Source of the DNA: Kocuria turfanensis
GTDB taxonomy: Bacteria; Actinomycetota; Actinomycetes; Actinomycetales; Micrococcaceae
Direction: 5' to 3'
NCBI RefSeq assembly: GCF_001580365.1
Contig: NZ_CP014480.1
Span: 2,937,981 to 3,001,980, forward strand
Length of the DNA stretch: 64,000 nucleotides
Under the pieces are notes generated by a model. That model made no database searches, was not told the DNA's origin, and saw only the letters and a program-made list of their open reading frames with translations. The translations under genes and the position numbers were made by a program. Shown here piece after piece: positions 26,035 to 35,387 of the stretch (positions within the stretch are counted from its first letter, which is position 1; each line of letters opens with the position of its first letter).

Positions 26035-28036
26035 TCAGCCGATGGCGGCGACGAGCTCCGTTGCCTGGCGGATGGCCCGCTTGGCGTCCAGCTCGGCCGC
26101 CACGTCCGCCCCGCCGATGAGGTGCACCGGCACGGCGTCGGCGTCGTGGCCGGCGGCGAGCAGCGCGTCGTGCAGCTGCCGCAGGGGTTCCTGGCCGGTG
26201 CACAGCACCACGGTGTCCACGGCGAGCACCTGCTCGACGGCCCCGGCGCCGTCCGGGCCGGGAACGGTGAGGTGCAGCCCGTCGTCGTCGATCCGCCGGT
26301 AGCCCACGCCGCTGAGGGCGCGCACGCCCCCGGCCTTGAGCGAGGCACGGTGGATCCACCCGGTGGTGCGGCCCAGGCCGGCCCCGGGCTTGCCGGGGGA
26401 GCGCTGCAGCAGCGTCACCTCGCGGGCCGGGCGCGGCGGCGCGGGCGGGACCAGGCCCCCGCGGGCGGTGAGCGTGGTGTCCACGCCCCACGCCCGGTAG
26501 AAGTCGGTCCCGGTGCCGGGGGAGTGCAGCAGGTACTCGGCGACGTCGAAGCCGATCCCCCCGGCGCCCAGGACGGCGACCCGCCGCCCGACGGGGGCGC
26601 CGTGCTGCAGGACGTCCCGGTAGCCCACGACCGAGGGGTGGTCCACGCCCTCGATCGCGGGCACGCGCGGCACCACGCCGGTGGCGAGCACCACGCGGTC
26701 GAAGCCGCCCAGGTGCGCGGGCGTGGCGGGGGTCCCCAGCCGCACGTCCACCCCGAGCTCCGCCAGCCGCACGCCGTAGTAGCGCAGGGTCTCGGCGTAC
26801 TCCTCCTTGCCGGGGACGCGCAGGGCCATGCAGAACTGCCCGCCGATGTGCTCCTCGGCCTCGAACAGCGTCACGGCGTGGCCGGCCTCCGCGGCGCCGA
26901 CCGCGAAGGCGAGCCCGGCGGGGCCCGCCCCGACCACCCCGATCCGCTCCCGCCCGCGGATTGACCAGGCAGGAGGCGGTGCGCCCGGCGAAGGTGTGGT
27001 CCAGGCAGGCCTGGTTGCAGGCGATGCAGGTGTTGATGGCGTCGGCGCGGCCCCGCGCGGCCTTGGCCACGAAGTCCGGGTCCGCGAGCAGCGGCCGGGC
27101 GAGGGAGACCATGTCCGCGTCGCCGTCGGCCAGGATCCGCTCCGCCGTCTCCGGGGTGTTGATGCGGTTCACCGCGACCAGCGGGATCCCGACCTCGCCC
27201 TTCAGCCGGCGGGTCACCCAGGAGAAGCCGCCGCGGGGGACGACCGTGGCGATGGTGGGGATGCGGGCCTCGTGCCAGCCGATGCCCGTGTTGAGCAGCG
27301 TGGCCCCGGCGGCCTCGACCGCCCGCGCCAGCTCCACGACCTCCTCGACCGTGGAGCCGCCCGGGACCAGGTCCAGCATCGACAGCCGGTAGATCAGGAG
27401 GAACTCCGGGCCCGTGCGCTCGCGGACGCGGCGGACGATCTCGACGGGCAGGCGCATCCGGTTCGCCCAGCACCCGCCCCACTCGTCGGTGCGGTGGTTG
27501 GTCTCGGCGGCGACGAACTCGTTGATGAGGTAGCCCTCGGAGCCCATGATCTCCACGCCGTCGTAGCCGGCCTCCCGGGCCCGGGCCGCGGTGCGGGCGA
27601 AGTCCTCGATGGTCCGCTCGATCTCCTCGCCGGTGAGCTCGTGCGGGACCACCGGGCTGATGGGGGCGCGCAGCGGACTGGGGGCCACCGCGGCCGGGGC
27701 CTTGGCGTAGCGGCCGGAGTGCAGGATCTGCAGCGCGATCCGCCCGCCCTCGGCGTGCACGGCCCCGGTCACCAGGCGGTGCCGGGCCACCTCCTCGGGG
27801 GTGCGCAGGAGGGCGCCACCGGCGCGGGTGGCGCCCTCGGGGTTGGGCCCGACGCCGCCCGTGACGATGAGCCCGACGCCGCCGCGCACCCGCTCCGCGT
27901 AGAACGCCGCGAGCCGCTCGAACCCACCGGGCTGCTCCTCGAGCCCGGTGTGCATCGAGCCCATGAGCACCCGGTTCGGCAGGGTCGTGCCGCCCAGCTG
28001 CAGGGGCGACAGCAGGTGCGGATAGGGCAGGGTCAT
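26035..28036 (-). pseudogene. fadH: FadH-type NADH:flavin oxidoreductase (2,4-dienoyl-CoA reductase-like), frameshifted
   Basis: The N-terminal part (28036 to ~26950) is an Old-Yellow-Enzyme barrel with FMN-site motifs ([33 protein letters not shown]) and 4Fe-4S cysteines in [13 protein letters not shown] plus a fourth Cys in ASCLVNP. The C-terminal part (~26955-26035) is an FAD/NAD module starting [13 protein letters not shown]. The parts are in different frames: the 2002-base span is one base over a multiple of three. The break lies just after CLVNP in a G/C run, at about 26955-26965. Either it is a real frameshift or a sequencing error. If intact, it would be a ~666-residue flavoenzyme. 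The barrel frame stays open by chance into the next gene. Start supported by GAGGAG. Confidence 0.8.
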
Positions 28037-28052
28037 CCGATACTCCTCGTCT

Positions 28053-28096
28053 CAGGTACCTGGGTCACCGTAGGCGAGAAGTGATGTGCGCCACAA
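28053..28096 (-). promoter_or_regulatory. Predicted promoter and 10-base palindromic operator of the FadH-type gene
   Basis: On the minus strand TTGTGG (28091-28096) and TACGGT (28067-28072) are 18 bases apart. The palindrome CAGGTACCTG (28053-28062) begins about where transcription should start, a common repressor-site position. Confidence 0.45.
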
Positions 28097-28113
28097 GTCG
28101 GTGCGGAGGGGTG

Positions 28114-28662
28114 TCAGAGCTCGCGCAGCCGCTCCTTCCAGAACGCCCGCCGGTGCTCGACGTCCTCGGGGGAGGCCAGCCCCGAGTGGCTCACCCCGAC
28201 CGTGCACCGCCCGGCGTCCTTGGCCCTGATGTGCACCGTGACCCGGGAGCCGTCGACCAGGCGCACCCGCCAGTACCGCCACGCCTCGGTGGCGCTCGTG
28301 CCGGGCCGGCCCTCGGGGGCCGCTCCGGCGACCTCGGGGGCTCGGCCCATGAGGGTGTCCCAGCGGGCCAGCACCTCGTCCGCCGTGCCGGGCACGGTCC
28401 GGCCGGCGCTGACGGCCCAGCTCCCGTCCCCGGCCTGGCCGGGGCGCCGGGTGCCGATGTGCTGCTCGTAGGCCACCGTGATCTGCTGGGCCCACCACCC
28501 GGGGTTCGCGACGACGCCGTCGAGCTGCTCGGTCAGGTGCCGGGCGATCCGGGCATGGCTCATCCGGCGGGCGCCGTGGGCGTCGAGCCGGGCCGTCCAG
28601 GTCTCCCACGGGGTGCCCGTGGCCTCGGCGATGCCGCGCGTGCTGGTGCCCCGGGTGCTCAT
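28114..28662 (-). CDS. SRPBCC-fold protein with DUF4287-like N-terminus
   Basis: This 182-residue protein begins with a helical segment (~12-60, GTPWETWTARLDAHGARRMSH) resembling the DUF4287-type helical module often fused to SRPBCC domains. Next comes a Trp-rich bridge (NPGWWAQQITVAYEQH). The C-terminal half (~80-182) is SRPBCC-like: WRYWRVRLVDGSRVTVHI, CTVGVSHSGL and FWKERLREL. Such proteins bind small hydrophobic ligands. Ligand and role are unknown. ATG 28662 sits a few bases after CTGGAG. Confidence 0.75.
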   Translation of the reverse strand: MSTRGTSTRGIAEATGTPWETWTARLDAHGARRMSHARIARHLTEQLDGVVANPGWWAQQITVAYEQHIGTRRPGQAGDGSWAVSAGRTVPGTADEVLARWDTLMGRAPEVAGAAPEGRPGTSATEAWRYWRVRLVDGSRVTVHIRAKDAGRCTVGVSHSGLASPEDVEHRRAFWKERLREL

Positions 28663-28709
28663 GGGCTCCAGGGTAGCGGCGGCCGGGCGCGGAGCGCGGC
28701 CGGTGCGGC

Positions 28710-28925
28710 TCAGTCCCCGGCCGTGGGACCGGGCCCGTCCGCGCCGGCGCCGAAGTCCGGGTCGGCGGGGTCCTCGGCGTCGCCCGCGCTCGGGACGCGC
28801 TGGCCGGCGTTGGTCTGGCCCAGCGGATCCTGGGCGGTCTCGAGGTCGCGCGCCGGGGTGTCGGGCACGCCGACGTCGTCGGCCAGGTGCGGGTCGTCGG
28901 GGAGCTGGTTGCCGGGAGTCGTCAT
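28710..28925 (-). CDS. Small acidic disordered protein, unknown function
   Basis: This 71-residue protein is dominated by Asp, Pro, Gly and Ala, with no hydrophobic core and a net negative charge, so it is probably disordered. The RBS is weak. No domain is recognised. Similar short acidic ORFs near stress genes are common in Micrococcales, but coding status rests mainly on an intact frame and codon bias. Confidence 0.5.
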   Translation of the reverse strand: MTTPGNQLPDDPHLADDVGVPDTPARDLETAQDPLGQTNAGQRVPSAGDAEDPADPDFGAGADGPGPTAGD

Positions 28926-29018
28926 GGCCCCATCCCATCAGCGGCTCCGGGGCCCTGGCAAGGGGTGCGCAGCGGGAAGGCCGGCGGCGGATATCGCGCT
29001 CAGCGAATGGACAGGGTG

Positions 29019-29047
29019 CTGACAGTCCACGGGGGCCGTGGGATAGT
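29019..29047 (+). promoter_or_regulatory. Predicted dps promoter
   Basis: CTGACA (29019-29024) and GATAGT (29042-29047) are 17 bases apart, about 90 bases before the dps start codon. Confidence 0.55.
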
Positions 29048-29134
29048 GGGTCGGGAGGGCCCGCTCCGGCGGGCCGCCCACCGTTGTCGATCGAGGCCGC
29101 CGCCCGGCGGCGGCCGGAACCAGGAGACGATCCC

Positions 29135-29698
29135 ATGGCCACCACGAACCAGAGCGCCGCCCCCTACACCGTGCCCGGCCTGTCCACGGAGAACGGTCAC
29201 GAGGTCGCCCAGACCCTGCAGCAGCGCCTACACGCGCTCAACGACCTCCAGCTGACCCTCAAGCACGCCCACTGGAACGTGGTCGGGCCCAACTTCATCT
29301 CCGTGCACGAGATGCTGGACCCGCAGATCGAGCTCGTGCGCGGCTTCGTCGACGAGCTGGCCGAGCGGATGGCCACCATGGGCGTGGGCCCCAGCGGCCT
29401 GCCCGGGGATCTCGTGCAGGCCCGCACGTGGGACGACTACTCGGTCCACCGCGCCACCGCCGTGGAGCACCTCGCGGCCCTGGACCTCGTCTACAACGGG
29501 ATCATCGAGGACCACCGGGACGCCATCCAGAAGGTGGGGGAGCTCGATCCCATCACCGAGGACATGCTCATCGGCCAGGTCAAGGAGCTCGAGCTCTTCC
29601 AGTGGTTCATGCGCGCCCACCTGGAGAACAGCGGCGGTGTCCTGCAGCACGGCGGCGCCCGCACGGAGCAGGACGCGGCGGAGTCCGCCGCGCAGTAG
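29135..29698 (+). CDS. dps: Dps-family DNA-binding ferritin-like protein
   Basis: This 187-residue Dps protein would form dodecamers that oxidise and store iron and protect DNA during starvation and peroxide stress. The ferroxidase centre residues lie in LTLKHAHWNVVG (His) and FISVHEMLDPQIELV (His, Asp, Glu). The remaining helices match ferritin folds (DELAERMATMG, LIGQVKELELFQWFMRAHLE). N- and C-terminal tails are polar. ATG 29135 has AGGAGA upstream. A catalase, an AvaK/YsnF protein and other stress genes occur in the same window. Confidence 0.95.
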   Translation: MATTNQSAAPYTVPGLSTENGHEVAQTLQQRLHALNDLQLTLKHAHWNVVGPNFISVHEMLDPQIELVRGFVDELAERMATMGVGPSGLPGDLVQARTWDDYSVHRATAVEHLAALDLVYNGIIEDHRDAIQKVGELDPITEDMLIGQVKELELFQWFMRAHLENSGGVLQHGGARTEQDAAESAAQ

Positions 29699-29748
29699 TC
29701 CGCGCCGTCGTCCTCTCTGTCGTTCGCCCAGCGGAACCTGCCGCCACC

Positions 29749-30585
29749 GTGGCAGCCACCGGTCGCCCCGGCCCCGCCGACCCCCGCGGTCCGCGGGGCC
29801 GGGGCGCGTTCACGGTCATGACCTTCAACGTCCGCCGCCCCCTGCCGCGGTACCGCCGCGGCGCCCCGGACGCGTGGTTCACCCGTGCGCCGGCGGTGCA
29901 GGCGGTGCTGCGCGCCCACCGGCCGCAGCTGGCCGCCCTCCAGGAGGTCCACCCGGAGCAGCTGCACCCGCTGCGCGAGGCGCTGGGCCCGGGGCACGTG
30001 CTCCTGGGCACGGGCCGGGACGCCGGCGGGCGCGGCGAGCGCTGCCTGCTGGCCGTGGACACCACCCGCTTCACGGTGGACCGGTGGCGGCAGCGGTGGC
30101 TGTCCCGCACCCCGGAGGTCCCCGGCTCCCGGGGGGCCGGGGACGTCTTTCCGCGCACCGCGGTCCTCGCGGACCTCACGGACCGGCGCACCGGGGTGGC
30201 CTGGCGGGCGGTCGCCACCCACCTGGACCCGTGGCCGGAGCGCGCCCGGCTGCGGCAGCTGGCCGCCCTGCAGGGCCTGCTCCTCGGGTGGGAGGGGCCG
30301 CTGCTGCTGCTCGGGGACTGGAACGCGGCCGCCGGGCGGTCCCGGACGTGGGACGCCGCCGTGGCCGGCGGGCTGCGCGACACCCTCCCCCCGGACGCCC
30401 CCGGCACCTTCCACCGCTACCGCCGGCCGGGGGCGCGGACGCCGCGGCTGGACTGGATCCTGCACGGCGGCCCCGTCCGCGTCCTGGGCTCCCAGGTCCT
30501 GGCCGAGCGCCCGGGCGGGGTGTGGGCCTCGGACCACTTCCCGGTGCTGGCCGAGCTGGAGCACGACGGCGGGACCGCCCGCTGA
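29749..30585 (+). CDS. Endonuclease/exonuclease/phosphatase (EEP) family protein
   Basis: This protein of about 278 residues has the EEP fold shared by exonuclease III-like nucleases and phosphodiesterases. Motifs are VMTFNVR (Asn), LAALQEVHPEQ (metal-binding Glu), LLLGDWNAAAG (Asp/Asn) and WASDHFPVLAEL (catalytic Asp-His). No signal peptide is visible. The start is uncertain: GTG 29749 gives a short extension, and ATG 29818 starts directly at the first strand, which would be unusually tight. No strong RBS exists for either. A second EEP protein is at 40098-40985. Confidence 0.78.
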   Translation: MAATGRPGPADPRGPRGRGAFTVMTFNVRRPLPRYRRGAPDAWFTRAPAVQAVLRAHRPQLAALQEVHPEQLHPLREALGPGHVLLGTGRDAGGRGERCLLAVDTTRFTVDRWRQRWLSRTPEVPGSRGAGDVFPRTAVLADLTDRRTGVAWRAVATHLDPWPERARLRQLAALQGLLLGWEGPLLLLGDWNAAAGRSRTWDAAVAGGLRDTLPPDAPGTFHRYRRPGARTPRLDWILHGGPVRVLGSQVLAERPGGVWASDHFPVLAELEHDGGTAR

Positions 30586-30597
30586 GCCCGGGGCCCG

Positions 30598-32244
30598 TCA
30601 GTAGACGATGCTGAACACCCAGGTGGCCAGGGTCGTCGTGACGAGCGTGATCAGGGCGATGCCGATGAGGTTGAGCCACAGCCCGCCGCGCAGCATCTGC
30701 CCGATGGTCACGTAGCCGGAGCCGAAGGCGATCGCGTTCGGCGGCGTGGCGACCGGCAGCATGAACGCACAGGTGGCCGCGAGGGCCACCGGAACGGCCA
30801 GCAGCATCGGGTCCAGCCCGAGGCCGAGGGCCACTCCGCCGGAGACCGGCAGGAACGTGGCGGCCGTGGCCGTGTTGCTGGTGAGCTCGGTCAGGAACAG
30901 GATGCCGGCGGCGAGGATCGCCACGAGGAGGACCACCGGCACCGTGCCCAGGGCGGTGGCGCCCTCCCCGATCCAGTCGGTCAGCCCGGAGGAGGAGAAC
31001 TGGGAGGACAGGGCCAGCCCTCCTCCGAAGAGCAGGAGCACGCCCCAGGGCAGCTTGACGGCGGTCTCCCAGTCCAGCAGCCGGACCCCGCGCCGGGCGC
31101 CGGCGGGAAGCAGGAACAGCAGAAGCCCCACGACCATGGCGATGCCGGCGTCGCTGATCGGCGGGTCCTCGAAGAGGACGGGCACGAGGACCCAGCTGAG
31201 CGCGGCCAGCACGAACACGGCGAGCACCAGCTTCTCGCCGGTGGACATGGGACCGAGCTTGCGCAGCTCGCCGTCGATCAGCTTCCGGCCGCCGGGGATC
31301 TCGTCGATCTCGGGCCTGAACAGCACCTTGGTGAGCAGGAACCAGGCGATGCCGAGCATGACGACGGACAGCGGGACGCCCACGAGCATCCACTGGCCGA
31401 AGCCCACGGTGATGCCGTGGGCCTCCTGCAGATAGCCGACCATCAGCGTGTTGGGCGGAGTGCCGATGATCGTGCTCAGCGAGCCGATCGAAGCGGCGTA
31501 GGCGATGCCCAGCATCAGCGCGGTCCCGAAGTCCGACGCGATGACGGCTTCCTTCGCCTCGGCGCTCTGCGGGTCCGCGCCCTCCAGCTCGGCGTCGTGC
31601 AGGGCGCCCTCCTCCGCGCTGTCGGAGCCCGGCCCGGAGGCCCCCAGCAGGTTCGGCAGCAGCAGCAGCACGGACACGCCGATGGGCAGCATCATGACCG
31701 CGGTGGCGGTGTTGGAGACCCACATGCTGAGGAAGGCCGTGGCGACCATGAAGCCGGCCACCATCCGGGTCGGCTTGGTCCCCATCACCCGGACCGTGCG
31801 CAGGGCGATCCGGCGGTGCAGGTTCCAGCGCTGCATCGCCAGGGCGAGCAGGAACCCGCCCATGAACAGGAAGATGATGTTGCTGCCGTAGGAGGCCCCG
31901 ACGTCGTCGACCGCGACGTCCTCCCCGAGCACGGGGAAGATGATCAGCGGCAGCAGCGCGGTGGCCGGGATCGGGATGGCCTCGGTCATCCACCACACGC
32001 CCATCAGGACGGCCGTGGCGGCGGTGAGCTTGGCGGGGTGGGCCAGGTCCGCGGGCAGCACGGCGTAGACCGACAGGGAGAGGGCCAGGCCGGCGACCAG
32101 GCCCGTCCACCGGACCCGGTGCGTCTTCCGGCGCTCCGCGGGGGCCTGCTCCCCGGGGGACAGCAGGTCGGCGCCCCCGCCGCCCCGCGAGGTGCCGTGA
32201 TGGTCCTTCAGGTGCGCTCCGGGAATGGGGGGTCGGTCGCTCAT
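30598..32244 (-). CDS. SLC13/DASS family anion (dicarboxylate) symporter
   Basis: This 548-residue multi-pass transporter has duplicated family signatures, SNTATAVMMLP and SNTATAATFLPV (the Na+/substrate Ser-Asn-Thr hairpin motifs). It also carries TPPNTLM and TPPNAIAFGSG. A ~45-residue polar N-terminus precedes the first helix. Substrates of the family are C4-dicarboxylates, citrate or sulfate, and the exact one is unknown. ATG 32244 has GGAG upstream. It lies 37 bases after the oppF-like stop and may be the distal gene of that operon. Confidence 0.9.
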   Translation of the reverse strand: MSDRPPIPGAHLKDHHGTSRGGGGADLLSPGEQAPAERRKTHRVRWTGLVAGLALSLSVYAVLPADLAHPAKLTAATAVLMGVWWMTEAIPIPATALLPLIIFPVLGEDVAVDDVGASYGSNIIFLFMGGFLLALAMQRWNLHRRIALRTVRVMGTKPTRMVAGFMVATAFLSMWVSNTATAVMMLPIGVSVLLLLPNLLGASGPGSDSAEEGALHDAELEGADPQSAEAKEAVIASDFGTALMLGIAYAASIGSLSTIIGTPPNTLMVGYLQEAHGITVGFGQWMLVGVPLSVVMLGIAWFLLTKVLFRPEIDEIPGGRKLIDGELRKLGPMSTGEKLVLAVFVLAALSWVLVPVLFEDPPISDAGIAMVVGLLLFLLPAGARRGVRLLDWETAVKLPWGVLLLFGGGLALSSQFSSSGLTDWIGEGATALGTVPVVLLVAILAAGILFLTELTSNTATAATFLPVSGGVALGLGLDPMLLAVPVALAATCAFMLPVATPPNAIAFGSGYVTIGQMLRGGLWLNLIGIALITLVTTTLATWVFSIVY

Positions 32245-32281
32245 CTGTGCTCCAAAGTGGTCGGGTCGGTCGTGTTCCGGA

Positions 32282-33427
32282 TCAGGGATCGGGGGCGCCG
32301 GCGTCCCACGGGGCGGTGCGCGTCGCACCCGAGCCCGCGGAGGTCGTCGTGGACGGCACCCCCGCCGGGACGCCCGTGCGCGACGACGCCTGGACCTCCG
32401 GCAGCCGGATGCAGGCGGCGACGTGCTCGCGGGCGGTGGGCCCGCGGTTCCCGTGCCGCAGCTGCGGCGAGGCGCCCCGGGGCGGCGGGGGCGGCACCGG
32501 GACGGGCACGGTGCGGGCGCACTCGTCGGCGGCCCACGGGCAGCGGGTGCGGAAGACGCAGCCGGAGGGCGGGTGCAGGGGGGAGGGTACCTCGCCCTCG
32601 AGCGGTGCGGTCCGCCGCCGCCGCTCCGCCACGGGGTCCGCGGCGGGGGCCGAGGCGAGCAGGGCCTTCGTGTAGGGGTGGGCGGGGGCGTCGAAGACGT
32701 CCTGCACGTCCCCGTCCTCCATCAGCCGCCCCAGGTACATCACCAGCACGTGGTCGCTCATGTGCTCCACCACGGCGAGGTCGTGGGCGATGAACAGGTA
32801 GGTGAGCCCGAGCTCGCCCTGCAGCCGGTTGAGCAGGTTCATGATCTGGGCCTGCACCGAGACGTCCAGCGAGGCGGTGACCTCGTCGAGGATGATCAGG
32901 TCCGGCTCGCCCGCCAGGGCCCGGGCGATGGACACCCGCTGGCGCTGCCCGCCGGAGAGCTCGTGGGGGTACCGGTCCAGGAACCGGCCGGACAGCCCCA
33001 CGAGCTCGAACAGCTCCGCCACCCGGCGGCGGCGGCCGGCCCGGTCCCCGCCGAGGCCGTGCACCTCCAGCGGCTCCTCGACGGCGCGAAAGACGTGCTG
33101 GCGCGGGTCCAGGGAGGCGAACGGGTCCTGGAACACCATGGCGATCCGCCGGCGCAGGGCCTTGAGCTCCTTGCCCCGCACCGAGGTGATGTCCCGGCCG
33201 TCGAGCAGCACGGTCCCCGCGCTGGGCTCCACGAGATGCATCAGCGCGTTGGCCACCGTGGACTTCCCGGAGCCGGACTCGCCCACCAGGGACACAGTGC
33301 GGCCCCGGTGGATGTCGAAGTCGATCCCCGCCACCGCGTGCACCACGCCCTTGCCGCGGTCGGTGGTGACGGGGAAGCGGACCTGCAGGTCCCGCACGCT
33401 CAGCAGCGGGCGCTCGTCGTCGGTCAT
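32282..33427 (-). CDS. Oligopeptide ABC transporter ATP-binding protein (OppF-like)
   Basis: This 381-residue ABC ATPase is the second of the pair energising peptide import. Walker [10 protein letters not shown], signature LSGGQRQR, Walker B LIILDEVTASLD and H-loop AHDLAVV are intact. The C-terminal Opp/Dpp region ends with the Cys-containing GCVFRTRCPWA cluster and then an extra ~60-residue Pro/Ser/Thr tail, longer than usual. The ATG overlaps the oppD-like stop (ATGA). Opp/Dpp nucleotide-binding proteins work as heterodimers. Confidence 0.92.
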   Translation of the reverse strand: MTDDERPLLSVRDLQVRFPVTTDRGKGVVHAVAGIDFDIHRGRTVSLVGESGSGKSTVANALMHLVEPSAGTVLLDGRDITSVRGKELKALRRRIAMVFQDPFASLDPRQHVFRAVEEPLEVHGLGGDRAGRRRRVAELFELVGLSGRFLDRYPHELSGGQRQRVSIARALAGEPDLIILDEVTASLDVSVQAQIMNLLNRLQGELGLTYLFIAHDLAVVEHMSDHVLVMYLGRLMEDGDVQDVFDAPAHPYTKALLASAPAADPVAERRRRTAPLEGEVPSPLHPPSGCVFRTRCPWAADECARTVPVPVPPPPPRGASPQLRHGNRGPTAREHVAACIRLPEVQASSRTGVPAGVPSTTTSAGSGATRTAPWDAGAPDP

Positions 33428-34455
33428 CGGGCTCCTCCTGTCCGGTCGGTGCGCTCCGCGCCGTAGAAGCTGCGCACCGTGTGCTCCGGGCCCACGGCGG
33501 TCTCCGGCGGGCGCTCGGTCTCGCAGCGGGGGTCCCCGCGGACCGGGCAGCGGTCCCAGAACAGGCAGCCCGGCGGCAGGCGCTTGGGGTCCGGGGGGCT
33601 GCCGGGGATCACGGCGAGCTCGCCCTTGCGGCCGGCGGTCTGCGGCCGGGAGGCCATCAGCCCCCGCGTGTAGGGGTGGTGGGGGTCGGTGAAGAGCTCC
33701 TCGAGCGGCGCGGACTCCACCACCTGCCCGCCGTAGAGCACGGCCACCCGGTCCGCGATCCCGGCGACCACCCCGAGGTCGTGGCTGATCCAGATCACGC
33801 TCATGCCGCGGGACGCCTGCAGCTGCTTGACCTGCTCGAGGATCTGGGCCTGGGTGGTGACGTCGAGGGCGGTGGTCGGCTCGTCCGCCACGAGCAGCTC
33901 GGGGTCGCAGGCCAGGGCCAGCGCGATCATCACGCGCTGCTTCATCCCGCCGGAGAGCTGGTGCGGGTAGGAGGCGAGGCGGGACTGCGGGTCGGGGATG
34001 CCCACGGCCTCGAGCAGCTCGAGGGCGCGGCGGCGGGCCTCGCGGCGGGTCAGGCCCAGGTGGAAGCGCGGGGCCTCGGTGAGCTGCTGCTCGACCGTCA
34101 GCACGGGGTTCAGGGACGTGGACGGGTCCTGGAAGACGAAGCCGACCCGCTTGCCGTGGACGCCGCGCAGCCGCCGGGGGTCCATGGCCACGATGTCCTG
34201 GCCGTCCAGCAGGGACTGCCCGCTCACCCGTGCGGGCGGGGAGTCGATCAGCCCGGTGGCGGCGAGCACCGTCATGGACTTCCCGGAGCCGGACTCGCCC
34301 ACGATGCCCAGGGTGCCCCCGCGGGGGACGGAGAAGGACACGCCGTTGACGATCTCGGCCGGGCCGATGCGCACGGAGAGGTCGCGCACGTCCAGCAGCA
34401 CGTCCCCTCCGGTGGGCGTCGGCCGGGCGGGCCGGCGGTGCTCGGTCGTGCTCAT
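33424..34455 (-). CDS. Oligopeptide ABC transporter ATP-binding protein (OppD-like)
   Basis: This 343-residue ABC ATPase has Walker [10 protein letters not shown], signature LSGGMKQR, Walker [13 protein letters not shown], and H-loop SHDLGVV. The last part has the Opp/Dpp C-terminal region with Cys-rich [10 protein letters not shown], which binds a 4Fe-4S cluster in some homologues. Its start overlaps the oppC-like stop by one base (TGATG). Confidence 0.92.
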   Translation of the reverse strand: MSTTEHRRPARPTPTGGDVLLDVRDLSVRIGPAEIVNGVSFSVPRGGTLGIVGESGSGKSMTVLAATGLIDSPPARVSGQSLLDGQDIVAMDPRRLRGVHGKRVGFVFQDPSTSLNPVLTVEQQLTEAPRFHLGLTRREARRRALELLEAVGIPDPQSRLASYPHQLSGGMKQRVMIALALACDPELLVADEPTTALDVTTQAQILEQVKQLQASRGMSVIWISHDLGVVAGIADRVAVLYGGQVVESAPLEELFTDPHHPYTRGLMASRPQTAGRKGELAVIPGSPPDPKRLPPGCLFWDRCPVRGDPRCETERPPETAVGPEHTVRSFYGAERTDRTGGAR

Positions 34456-35387
34456 CAGGCGCTCCTGCGGATCTCGTCGGCGGTGCGCTGGCGCGGGTCC
34501 AGGACGTCGCGCATGCCGTCGCCCACGAGGTTGAACGCCAGCACGGTGAGGAAGATCGCCAGGCCCGGGAACACGCTCATCCACCAGGCGTCGTAGATGA
34601 AGGCCTGCGCGTCGTAGAGCATCCGGCCCCAGGACGGATCCGGGGGCTGGACGCCCAGGCCCAGGAAGGACAGCGCGGCCTCGGAGAGGATCGCGAAGGC
34701 CAGCGAGAGGGAGGTCTGGACGGTGATCGGGCCCATGATGTTCGGCAGCACGTGCCGGCGCAGGATCAGCCCGTTGGACGCCCCGACGGACACCGAGGCC
34801 TTGACGTAGAGCTCCTCGCGGACGGCGAGCGTGGAGGCGCGGGTGATCCGGGCGAAGATGGGGGTGTAGACCACCCCGATCGCGATCATCGCCGTGGTCA
34901 GCCCGGGCCCGAGCACGGCCACGATCGCCATGGCCAGCAGCAGGATGGGGAACGCGAAGAGCACGTCGGCGCTGCGCATGATCACCGTGTCCAGCCAGCC
35001 CCCGAAGAAGCCGGCCACCAGCCCCACGGCCACCCCCACCACCAGGGCGATGCCCACCGCCACGAGCCCCACGGTCAGCGAGACGCGGGCCGAGAGCACC
35101 ACCCGGGAGAACACGTCCCGGCCCAGTTCGTCGGTGCCGAACAGGTGCGCGCCCGAGGGCGGGCGCAGGGCGTTGACCACGTCGATGTCGTTGGCGCCGT
35201 AGGGCGCGATCCAGCGCCCGAACAGCGCCAGCAGCACCACCAGCAGCAGGATCACCAGTCCCGCCGCCGTGACCTTGTTGGAGACCAGCATCCGCACGGT
35301 GCCGGTGCGCCCGGCCTCCTCGGGGATCTCCGCGGGTCCGGGGCCCGGAACGCGGGGCTCGGGCGGGGGCGTCCGGTCGTTGCTCAT
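34455..35387 (-). CDS. Oligopeptide ABC transporter permease (OppC-like)
   Basis: This 310-residue inner-membrane permease has a first helix near residue 40 preceded by a Pro-rich cytoplasmic tail. Then the OppC_N region (FGTDELGRDVFSRVV) and five further helices follow. The EAA loop that docks the ATPase is in ASVSVGASNGLILRRHVLPN. The start overlaps the oppB-like stop (ATGA). Confidence 0.92.
   Translation of the reverse strand: MSNDRTPPPEPRVPGPGPAEIPEEAGRTGTVRMLVSNKVTAAGLVILLLVVLLALFGRWIAPYGANDIDVVNALRPPSGAHLFGTDELGRDVFSRVVLSARVSLTVGLVAVGIALVVGVAVGLVAGFFGGWLDTVIMRSADVLFAFPILLLAMAIVAVLGPGLTTAMIAIGVVYTPIFARITRASTLAVREELYVKASVSVGASNGLILRRHVLPNIMGPITVQTSLSLAFAILSEAALSFLGLGVQPPDPSWGRMLYDAQAFIYDAWWMSVFPGLAIFLTVLAFNLVGDGMRDVLDPRQRTADEIRRSA

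Noticed and set aside
24278..28036. A 1252-codon open frame that joins the OYE barrel to the YtcJ amidohydrolase.
   Set aside because: The middle third is Arg/Gly-rich nonsense and a good FAD/NAD domain is encoded there in another frame. The join results from the frameshift and the lack of stop codons at high GC.
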